Shown here: piece by piece, positions 57,596 through 64,000 of the stretch
Layout of the letters: every line of letters begins with the position of its first letter
Numbering within the stretch: the stretch's first letter is position 1
DNA from: Variovorax paradoxus
GTDB lineage: Bacteria; Pseudomonadota; Gammaproteobacteria; Burkholderiales; Burkholderiaceae_C
Assembly: GCF_024734665.1 (NCBI RefSeq)
Contig: NZ_CP102931.1
Location: forward strand, 1,486,001 to 1,550,000
Direction of reading: 5' to 3'
DNA length: 64,000 bases
Notes under the pieces: generated by a model
Databases searched by the model: none
What the model was told of the DNA's origin: nothing
What the model saw: only the letters and a program-made list of their open reading frames with translations
Program-made: the position numbers and the translations under genes

Positions 57596-59747
57596 CGCTG
57601 CGGCGGCGCCGGATTTCTTCGGCGAGGTTTTTCGTTGGCACGACAAGTACCTGCCGCCGGTGGTGTTGCAGGACCGCCTGCTGCTGCCCAGCGAGAACGA
57701 CTTGCTGGTGCTCGGCTCGCCGGGCGTCATGGCCGTCGAACGCGTGCTGCGCGAGGGCGTCAGCCTCGCCACGTATTGCCGGAACGAAGGCGCGGCCGCG
57801 CTGCTCGCGCAGATGCTGCATGCGCTCGAAGCATTGACGCGCCAGGGGCTCGTGCGACCTGTTGCGATGGACGGCGGCGAGCCGTACCTCGTGCCTGATT
57901 TTTCTGCGGTGCATGTGCGCACGGCCCTCTCCGCACATGTGGATGTCATCGCGCTGTCGAACGCCATGCGCGACGACGTGGCAAGCGGCTGGGCGCAGGC
58001 GTTCGCCGACACCAGCCTCGCCCTCGTTTTTTGCGACGACTACCTCGACCCCCGGCTCGGCACCATCGATGCGCAGCAGCGCGCCTCGGGGCGTCCCTGG
58101 CTGCTGGTCAAGCCCACCGGCGAACAGGCCATGGTCGGCCCATTCTTCAGGCTGGGCGCGGCAACGGTCGGCCCCTGCTGGCATTGCCTCGCGCACCGCT
58201 GGCTCAGGAACCGGCCGGCGCGCGCCTGGTGGCAGGCGCGGCATGGCATCCCGGGCAGCGGCCTGCCGGTGCGGGCAGGCGACCGGCTCGTCGCCGAACG
58301 CCTCGACCAGTTGCTGCCCATCGCGCGGCAAATCGCCACGCACGCGGACGCGCAGGTGCGCACGCTTGATTCGCCGCAGCCGCATTCCGTCGCTGCCCGC
58401 CCCCAGTGCCCGCACTGCGGAACGCCGGGGCTCGTGGCGCAGCGGCAACGCGAGCGCATCACGCTGGCGCCAGGTCTGCCCATTGGCCGGCGCGATGGCG
58501 GCTGGCGCACGGTGCCGGCCTCGGCCACGGTGGAGCGGCTGGCGCCACACGTCAGCCCGCTGTGCGGCGTGATCGCGCAGATCGCGCCGCTGAACGCCGA
58601 GTCCGAGGGCGCGCTGACGGTCTATCGCAGCGAAATCTTCAGGACGCCGCCGCCCGGCGACGATCTTTTGCCCGGCGCGCTGACCCAGATCTGCCTCGGC
58701 AAGGGCATGTCGATGGACCAGTCCCGCGCCAGCGCGCTGTGCGAGGCGGTCGAACGCTATGCCGCCTTCCATCAGGGCGACGAAGCCTCGGTCGTGGCCT
58801 TCGCCGACGACCTCGATGCGCGCTGCATCCAGCCGCAGGCGCTGGCGCTCTTCAGCGACCGGCAACGCGAGCGATTCGACACGGCGCACAAGCCCCCGCA
58901 TGCCGTGGCGTCGTCCGTGTCGTCCGGCCCCGCGTGGTGGACGCCTGCCTGGTCGCTCACGGCCGATGAACGCTGTTACCTGCCGCTGGCCTTCTGCTTC
59001 GCCCATGCGCCGGCGCAAAGCCAGCGCCACGTCAGCTGGACATCGAACGGCTGCGCTGCTGGAAACACGCGCGAGGAAGCCATCCTGCAGGGCTTTCTCG
59101 AACTGGTGGAGCGCGATGCCGCCGCCATCTGGTGGTACGGCGAAGTTCCCAGGCCGGCCATCGACCTTGGCGGCCTGTCCGACGAAATCCGCCAGCGCGT
59201 CGAGCGCACCTGCGGCCCGCAATGGGAGCGCTGGGTGCTCGACATCACCCACGATTTCGGCATTCCGGTGGCGGTTGCCATCGGCCGGCATCTGCAAACG
59301 GGCGCGTGGGCCATCGGCTTCGGCTGCAGCCCCGATCGCGCGCTGGCCTGCGAGCGCGCGCTCACCGAAATGAGCCAGCTGATCGCGGCGGGCAAGACCT
59401 TCGCGATGCAGCGTGCCGCCGGGGAAGCCAGGGAAGAAGGCCCGCCGCGCTTTCTCATGCCGTCGGGCGCGGGCAACGTCGCGCCGACGCCGGCCGCGCG
59501 CACGGACATCGCCGAGGAGATCCGGCGCTGCGTTGCCATTGCCGCCGCGCTCGGCCTGGAAACCATCGTCCTGGACCACACGCGCCCCGACATTCCCCTG
59601 CACACTGTGAAGGTGGTCGTGCCGGGGCTGTGCCACATCTGGCCTGAGCTGGGCAATCCGCGTCTGTACCGCGTTCCAGTCGCCATGGGATGGCGCGACA
59701 CTCCGGTGTGCGAAAGCGACCTGAATCCGCAGGCGCTGTACGTCTGA
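57588..59747 (+). CDS. fused TOMM cyclodehydratase (E1-like C domain plus YcaO D domain)
   Basis: 719 residues. The N-terminal C domain is E1-like and has the structural-zinc pairs GPCWHCLAHRW (about 195-200) and CPHCG (274-277). The C-terminal YcaO domain has the ATP-binding segments KGMSMDQSRASALCEAVERYA (in part, about 371) and NGCAAGNTREEAILQGFLELVERD (about 486). Such C-D fusions bind the leader and turn Cys, Ser or Thr of the core peptide into azolines using ATP. The C-terminus is NPQALYV, not the PxPxP tail seen in many TOMM YcaO proteins. Start ATG 57588 overlaps the methyltransferase end. No FMN dehydrogenase that would form azoles is present. Confidence 0.92.
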   Translation: MSSAAAAPDFFGEVFRWHDKYLPPVVLQDRLLLPSENDLLVLGSPGVMAVERVLREGVSLATYCRNEGAAALLAQMLHALEALTRQGLVRPVAMDGGEPYLVPDFSAVHVRTALSAHVDVIALSNAMRDDVASGWAQAFADTSLALVFCDDYLDPRLGTIDAQQRASGRPWLLVKPTGEQAMVGPFFRLGAATVGPCWHCLAHRWLRNRPARAWWQARHGIPGSGLPVRAGDRLVAERLDQLLPIARQIATHADAQVRTLDSPQPHSVAARPQCPHCGTPGLVAQRQRERITLAPGLPIGRRDGGWRTVPASATVERLAPHVSPLCGVIAQIAPLNAESEGALTVYRSEIFRTPPPGDDLLPGALTQICLGKGMSMDQSRASALCEAVERYAAFHQGDEASVVAFADDLDARCIQPQALALFSDRQRERFDTAHKPPHAVASSVSSGPAWWTPAWSLTADERCYLPLAFCFAHAPAQSQRHVSWTSNGCAAGNTREEAILQGFLELVERDAAAIWWYGEVPRPAIDLGGLSDEIRQRVERTCGPQWERWVLDITHDFGIPVAVAIGRHLQTGAWAIGFGCSPDRALACERALTEMSQLIAAGKTFAMQRAAGEAREEGPPRFLMPSGAGNVAPTPAARTDIAEEIRRCVAIAAALGLETIVLDHTRPDIPLHTVKVVVPGLCHIWPELGNPRLYRVPVAMGWRDTPVCESDLNPQALYV

Positions 59748-59786
59748 TACGGTCCGATTTCAAGAGAAGGAGAAAAGGGAAAGCCG

Positions 59787-60731
59787 ATGGCCATTTTCAG
59801 GAACAAGCTCGACGAGCGCGCCATCATGCTGCGACCCGTGCACGCCTTCGGCCGCCGCGCCTCGGCGTGCCAGACGGTGCTGAAGGCGCCGGATGTGTCG
59901 CAGGTCCATGCGATGGTGCGGTGGAACAGGCACACCTGGGAAATCGTCGACCAGAGCCGCAATGGCACCACCGTGAACGGCGAACGCCTGCCCAGCGGCC
60001 GCTGGACTGCCTTGCCCGTGGGCGCCGAAGTCCGCATGGGCGTAGGCGATGAAACGGCCTGGACCGTGGTCGACCTGGCACCGCCGGTCACCTGCCTTTT
60101 CCCGGTCGATGGAAGCAGTGCCCCGCTGGCGCTGGGCCTGCGCGAAAACCTGCTGCCGGACGAGCACCAGCCCGAAGTGAACGTGTATTTCCAGGACGGC
60201 AGATGGATGCTCGAGCACATCGACGGCATCGAGCCCCTGAGCGACGGCGCCATGGTCCGCACCGCGGTTCGCACCTGGGAGTTCGTGCTGTGCGACGACC
60301 TCGCGTTCACTTCCGAGAACCCGATCACGCCGTCGGCGCCGGGCTCTGCATCGGCGGATGTCGCGCTGCACTTCAACGTCAGCCAGAACGAGGAGCACAC
60401 GAGCCTGAGCCTGGTTGCGGAGGGCAAGTCGGTGTCGCTCGGCGAACGCATCCATCACTACACCCTCGTCACGCTCGCGCGCGTGCGCCAGAAAGACGCG
60501 CAAAGAGGAATCGCGCCGCAGAGCCAGGGCTGGATCGGGCTGGACGAACTGTCGCGCATGCTGGGCGTGGAGCCCTCGTACGTGAACATCCAGATCTTTC
60601 GCGCCAAGCACCAGATCCTCAATGCATTGCCGCCCCATCTGGCCGAGCCGCCGCTGGTCGAGCGGCGTCGCGGGACCGTGCGGCTGGGCAACTATCCCTT
60701 CGAGATCCAGGGCGGTGCACAACCTGTGTAA
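59787..60731 (+). CDS. FHA-domain protein with C-terminal winged-helix domain
   Basis: 314 residues. The N-terminal FHA fold keeps the phosphothreonine-binding residues: FGRRAS, the VSQVHA Ser/His pair and SRNGTTVNG. A middle beta-rich part follows. The C-terminal 90 residues (GWIGLDELSRMLGVEPSYVN, then an IFRAK helix and LVERRRGTVRLG wing) look like a DNA-binding or protein-binding winged helix. The Ser/Thr kinase of the same operon is the obvious partner. AAGGGAAAG precedes the ATG, 39 bp behind the YcaO gene. Confidence 0.82.
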   Translation: MAIFRNKLDERAIMLRPVHAFGRRASACQTVLKAPDVSQVHAMVRWNRHTWEIVDQSRNGTTVNGERLPSGRWTALPVGAEVRMGVGDETAWTVVDLAPPVTCLFPVDGSSAPLALGLRENLLPDEHQPEVNVYFQDGRWMLEHIDGIEPLSDGAMVRTAVRTWEFVLCDDLAFTSENPITPSAPGSASADVALHFNVSQNEEHTSLSLVAEGKSVSLGERIHHYTLVTLARVRQKDAQRGIAPQSQGWIGLDELSRMLGVEPSYVNIQIFRAKHQILNALPPHLAEPPLVERRRGTVRLGNYPFEIQGGAQPV

Positions 60732-60835
60732 TCGTCTGTAATTCCATTCGATCCCTGCGCTCCCTAGAGTGACGTCAAGTTCGGTGCCGCCGTCGCGGCA
60801 TGAACTGGCTGATCAACCACTTCCGGGAAGTTGTC

Positions 60836-61492
60836 ATGGGAATGATCTATTCCGTCACGGTCAACAACCATGCGAGCCATTCGGCTTATTTCATGGTGTT
60901 CCAGAACGACCCGACGCAATGGGCGCCGAATGCCCTGTCGCTGGCCTGGTTCGCCAAGTTCTCGAACCCGAGCCCGACTTCGCGCGTCAAGTTCCAGTGG
61001 AGCATCGACACCGGCTTCTCCTGGGCCGAAACGGGCGAGCTGCAGCCCGGCATCCAGTTCATCGCCACTGAAACCTACGACCCCAGCGGCCTGAACAACA
61101 AGATCACGCTGGACTACAACGGCGCCTACCGGTTCGTGAACCCCACCCAGGGGCCCGACCAATCCCGCTTCTATCTCGCCGAATCGCCCAACATCCCGCT
61201 CAGGTCCGCGGCCGCCGTGGGCGTGACCATGGGGGGCAGCACGGTGTATGCGGCGCAGGCGCGCCCCAATCAGAACCTGGCCTTCTCGCCGCGTCCCAAG
61301 TACTTCATCGCCTACGGTGACTACGAGGAAGGCGGCGTGATCGACGTCAGCACGGTCAACAACCCGCTGGAGCTGCCATTCCCGGCGGGCGTCTACGCGT
61401 TGACCACCACGCTGAACGCAGACGGTACCTGGGACCAGCCGGAGAGCCTGGCCCATTCGAACGCGAGCCGCCTGCGACTGCTCGCGGCCTGA
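60836..61492 (+). CDS. RhiA-like protein
   Basis: 218 residues from ATG 60836, preceded by GGGAAG with 5-base spacing; the in-frame ATG 60800 is less likely. The sequence is beta-rich with the pattern MIYSVTVNNHASHSAYFMVF, LSLAWFAKFSNPSPTSRVKF, WSIDTGFSWAETGELQPGI and PFPAGVYALTTTLN, which I recognise as the RhiA type, known as an abundant rhizosphere-induced protein of Rhizobium. The biochemical role is unknown. It lacks a signal peptide. It follows the FHA gene after 104 bp. Confidence 0.6.
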   Translation: MGMIYSVTVNNHASHSAYFMVFQNDPTQWAPNALSLAWFAKFSNPSPTSRVKFQWSIDTGFSWAETGELQPGIQFIATETYDPSGLNNKITLDYNGAYRFVNPTQGPDQSRFYLAESPNIPLRSAAAVGVTMGGSTVYAAQARPNQNLAFSPRPKYFIAYGDYEEGGVIDVSTVNNPLELPFPAGVYALTTTLNADGTWDQPESLAHSNASRLRLLAA

Positions 61493-61540
61493 ACTTCCAA
61501 GCCTGTCACACAACGTGCGCCTCCGCCGAGGATGACGACC

Positions 61541-61639
61541 ATGAGAAAGCCACGCCATGTTGCAATACCCCATGCCGCTGAGGCAGCCATCACCGCTGAA
61601 GTTCCGGAGTCCGGCGATGCACTCGCAAACCGCCGTTGA
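61541..61639 (+). CDS. 32-residue small ORF
   Basis: ATG 61541 has GAGG at 61528-61531 with suitable spacing. The peptide begins MRKPRHVAIPHAAEAAI and ends ALANRR. It overlaps, in another frame, the start of the longer ORF at 61557. Its stop at 61637-61639 lies just before an internal ATG (61650) of that ORF, as in translational coupling. Coding status is uncertain and no Cys is present. Confidence 0.25.
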   Translation: MRKPRHVAIPHAAEAAITAEVPESGDALANRR

Positions 61640-61985
61640 AAGAGTCGCCATGCGGCGCGTGTTCCTGGTGCCCCCAGGTGCCCGCCCGGAGGATCCCGGC
61701 GTGGACTGCCTGCCCATGGACGAAGAGGTCTGGGAGCGCGGCTACACGCTCGTGATCGACGAAGTCAAGCGCGGCCTGCTGCAGGACTTCTGGAAGAACT
61801 ACTACGGCGCCTCCGCCGAAATGGCGATGTCCGGCGACCGGCTGATGGAGTTTCGCAAGGACATCATGGCGATCACGCCGGACTGCCTGAGCGAGCCGAC
61901 CGTGTTCCGCTTTCTCGTGCAGCTGACCCGCATGTGCGTTCGGGCGTACAGCGTGCAGGGTAGCCTGCAGGTCGTCGCTGACTGA
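61557..61985 (+). CDS. small conserved-looking protein of unknown function at the cluster end
   Basis: Up to 142 residues. The N-terminal 31 residues are rich in Pro/Ser/Arg and may not be translated; ATG 61650 (MRRVFLVPPGARPED, 111 residues) is an equally good start. The rest is mostly helical and acidic-amphipathic: EEVWERGYTLVIDEVKRG, EFRKDIMAITPDC, FRFLVQLTRMCVRAY. No signal peptide or known motif. Same direction as the TOMM genes, 64 bp behind the RhiA-like gene, so it may belong to the cluster. Confidence 0.55.
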   Translation: MLQYPMPLRQPSPLKFRSPAMHSQTAVERVAMRRVFLVPPGARPEDPGVDCLPMDEEVWERGYTLVIDEVKRGLLQDFWKNYYGASAEMAMSGDRLMEFRKDIMAITPDCLSEPTVFRFLVQLTRMCVRAYSVQGSLQVVAD

Positions 61986-61995
61986 CTAGGATTGA

Positions 61996-62388
61996 CTAGG
62001 ATTGCGCCGCCTGGAGCTGCGCGGCCATCTTCTGGTGAATCAGGTTCACCGCCTTCAGGGGACGCAGCATCACCTTGAACTCGGTGATCCTGCCTGCGTC
62101 GTTCCACTTCATCATGTCGACGCCGTTGATCTGGATGCCGTCCAGCTCCAGCGCGAATTCGAGCACGGCGTCGTTCGCCGACCGCAGCTCGCGCACATAG
62201 CGAAAGCTCTCGTTGAAGAAGACCTGGAACGCCGCGGCCAGGTACTTCTGCGTGATGGCTTTCCCGACCTGGGGCTTGTGCACCACCGGCGAGTGGAAGA
62301 CGGCCTCGTCGTCGAGCAGGGCGTCGAGCCCCGCCACGTCGCGTTCCTTGACGAGCCGGTGCCAGGTGGCGAGGGTGTCGATGGCCAT
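61996..62388 (-). CDS. NTF2/SnoaL-like family protein
   Basis: 130 residues. The pattern is that of a cone-shaped NTF2-like fold: LATWHRLVKERDVAGLDALLDDEAVFHSPV at the N-terminus (in part), then FRYVRELRSANDAVLEF, ELDGIQINGVDMMKWND and GRITEFKVMLRP. Such proteins are small ligand-binding or isomerase/hydrolase-like proteins; the function cannot be predicted. ATG 62388 follows CAGGAGAACC. Opposite in direction to the TOMM genes, so it marks the cluster boundary. Confidence 0.85.
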   Translation of the reverse strand: MAIDTLATWHRLVKERDVAGLDALLDDEAVFHSPVVHKPQVGKAITQKYLAAAFQVFFNESFRYVRELRSANDAVLEFALELDGIQINGVDMMKWNDAGRITEFKVMLRPLKAVNLIHQKMAAQLQAAQS

Positions 62389-62483
62389 GGTTCTCCTGAG
62401 GCTGTGAGTGAAGATGCCCGGCATTTGACGCACCCGCGTGCGACATGGCAAGGCTTCCCCCGCGCCTTGGCGACTCGGCTCCC

Positions 62484-64000
62484 TCAGACGGCAGACGCCG
62501 CGGCAGCCCTCGTACCGCGACGGTCGAAGACCGGCGGCGTCTTGACGATCGAAGTCAGCGCGGGTTCGGCCATGCGCAACGAGGCCAGGTCGGGCCGGGG
62601 GCGGCGCAGCTGCGCGTGGGCCGAGAAGGCTTCTTCCATCGCCCGCGCGGCGCCCAGCACCTGGTGGTCGGCGCGAAAGCCGCCCACCACCTGCAACCCG
62701 AAGGGCATGCCCGCGTGGTCGAGCCCGCAGGGCAGCGAGATGGCCGGGTGCGTGGTCAGCGTGACCACGTAGGTCAGCGCCAGCCAGCGGTAGTAGTTGG
62801 CCTGCTGCTCGCCGTTGATGTGGCCGGCATACAGCTGCGTCCACGGAAAGGGCGACACCGGCGTGGTTGGCGACAGCACCAGGTCGTAGTCGGCGAAGGT
62901 CGTCTGAAAGCGCTTGATGAGCCGCGTCTGCTCGGCCTGCGCCCAGGCGCTGTCGAGCAGGCTCATGCGCGCGCCCATCTCGTAGTTCGCGCGCGGGTTG
63001 GGCCCCAGGCTGGCGGGGTCGCGTTCGTAGGCCGCCTGCATGCCCGCCACGAAGGCTTCGGCACGCAGCACGTCGAAGCAGCGGTGCGCCTCGCCCATGT
63101 CGAACTCGACCTTGTCGCAGCGGCGGAACAGGTGCCGCATGGCTTCGATCTTCTGCCGGAAGGTGGCGCGGATGCCGTCGTCCACGGCGCAGGTGCCGAA
63201 GTCTTCGGTCCACGCCACGCGCAGGCCGGCCAGGTCAACCTGCGCGGGCGCCAGAAAAGACATCGGGTCGAGCGGATAGCTCAGCGGGTCGCCCGCGTGC
63301 ATGCCGGCGGACGCCGCCATCTGCAGGCAGGCGTCTTCCACGGTCCGGCCCATGGGGCCGACGACCGAAATGGGCGTCCAGCCCAATGGCTTGCGCACGC
63401 TGGGCACGATGCCCGGCGACGGCCGGAAGCCCACCACGCCGCACTTGGCCGCCGGAATGCGCAGCGACCCGCCGGTGTCGGAGCCGGTGCATACGGGCAG
63501 CATGTCGCAGGCCAGCGCGGCCGCCGAGCCGCCCGAGGAGCCGCCGGCATTCAGGTTCGGGTTGAAGGGGTTGCCCGTGGCGCCCCACACGTCGTTGCGC
63601 GAGTTGGCGCCCGCGCCCATCTCGGGCACGTTGGTCTTGCCCGCCACGATGGCGCCCGCGCGGCGCAGGCGGGCCACCAGCTCGATGTCTTCCGTGGGCA
63701 CGTGGTCGCGGTAGATCGGCGAGCCCCAGGTCGTGAGCAGGCCTTCGGTGGGCTCCAGGTCTTTCACGCCCAGCGGAAGGCCGTGCAGCAGCCCGAGCGT
63801 GTCGCCGCGCATCACGGCGCTTTCGGCCACCATGGCTTCGTTGCGCGCACGCTCGAAACAGGTTGCGGTCACCGCGTTGACGAAGGGGTTCACGCGCTCG
63901 ATGCGCGCGATGCATGCTTCAAGGAGCTCGACGGGCGAGATGGCCTTGCTGCCGATGAGGTGGCGCAGTTCGACGGCGGATTTTTCGACGAGCTCCGTGC
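62484..64000 (-). CDS. amidase signature family protein (5' end outside window)
   Basis: At least 505 residues; the frame is open to base 64000. The catalytic triad is visible: Lys in GLPLGVKDLE, the cis-Ser in NAGGSSGGSAAALA and the nucleophile Ser in TGSDTGGSLRIPAAKCG. The N-terminal part has the family pattern ISPVELLEACIARIERVNP. These enzymes hydrolyse amides; the substrate is not evident. The gene lies 95 bp upstream of the NTF2-like gene on the same strand. Confidence 0.9.
   Translation of the reverse strand, partial: TELVEKSAVELRHLIGSKAISPVELLEACIARIERVNPFVNAVTATCFERARNEAMVAESAVMRGDTLGLLHGLPLGVKDLEPTEGLLTTWGSPIYRDHVPTEDIELVARLRRAGAIVAGKTNVPEMGAGANSRNDVWGATGNPFNPNLNAGGSSGGSAAALACDMLPVCTGSDTGGSLRIPAAKCGVVGFRPSPGIVPSVRKPLGWTPISVVGPMGRTVEDACLQMAASAGMHAGDPLSYPLDPMSFLAPAQVDLAGLRVAWTEDFGTCAVDDGIRATFRQKIEAMRHLFRRCDKVEFDMGEAHRCFDVLRAEAFVAGMQAAYERDPASLGPNPRANYEMGARMSLLDSAWAQAEQTRLIKRFQTTFADYDLVLSPTTPVSPFPWTQLYAGHINGEQQANYYRWLALTYVVTLTTHPAISLPCGLDHAGMPFGLQVVGGFRADHQVLGAARAMEEAFSAHAQLRRPRPDLASLRMAEPALTSIVKTPPVFDRRGTRAAAASAV

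Overview
The window is chromosomal DNA from a high-GC betaproteobacterium, most likely a Variovorax-like member of the Comamonadaceae. This is inferred from gene content and style: a membrane urate hydroxylase with a cytochrome tail, XdhABC, TRAP transporters, an arylpyruvate oxidoreductase, GC-rich codon use and typical intergenic repeats. There are no rRNA or tRNA genes, no CRISPR array and no recognisable transposase.

Layout. 1-3750: a PHP-type lipoprotein hydrolase (cut by the window start) diverging from a GGDEF-EAL protein. 3776-13083: purine and ureide catabolism, comprising an M20 hydrolase, a fused OHCU decarboxylase/allantoate amidohydrolase, PuuE allantoinase, a GntR regulator, HIU hydrolase, XdhC, PuuD and glycerate kinase. 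Two near-identical TGTATACA sites mark the likely GntR regulon. 13090-15370: a scramblase-like protein and an aldehyde dehydrogenase. 15378-19402: mgtA and mgtC behind a leader that carries two small ORFs and a hairpin covering the mgtA ribosome binding site. 19843-27674: a small lipoprotein, a low-molecular-weight tyrosine phosphatase and a 2163-residue autotransporter. 27811-38188 (minus strand): thioesterase, TRAP transporter, FMN 2-hydroxyacid dehydrogenase, two-subunit indolepyruvate:ferredoxin oxidoreductase, dihaem cytochrome and PQQ-type sugar dehydrogenase, with a divergent LysR gene. 39232-39815: a large imperfect inverted repeat. 39994-51577: the second purine locus with xdhA, xdhB, a LysR regulator, an AzgA-type purine permease and a complete BMP-type nucleoside ABC transporter. 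62000-64000: an NTF2-like protein and an amidase cut by the window end.

The most interesting region is 51892-61985. It is a ribosomal peptide (TOMM, azole/azoline) cluster of the type first noted around BMA_0021/BMA_0022 in Burkholderia. It encodes a Ser/Thr kinase-cyclase-AAA-TPR giant protein, a precursor whose nitrile-hydratase-like leader is duplicated, a SAM methyltransferase, a fused C-D (E1-like/YcaO) cyclodehydratase, an FHA-winged-helix protein, a RhiA-like protein and a small unknown protein. Kinase and FHA protein in one operon suggest that phosphorylation controls production or use of the modified peptide. The cyclase domain lacks one metal aspartate, no exporter or leader peptidase is present, and the product is unknown.

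The two purine loci together would convert purines taken up by the permease and ABC system to xanthine, urate, 5-hydroxyisourate, OHCU, allantoin, allantoate and finally glyoxylate, with glycerate kinase returning the carbon to central metabolism. The glyoxylate-to-glycerate enzymes are not in the window.
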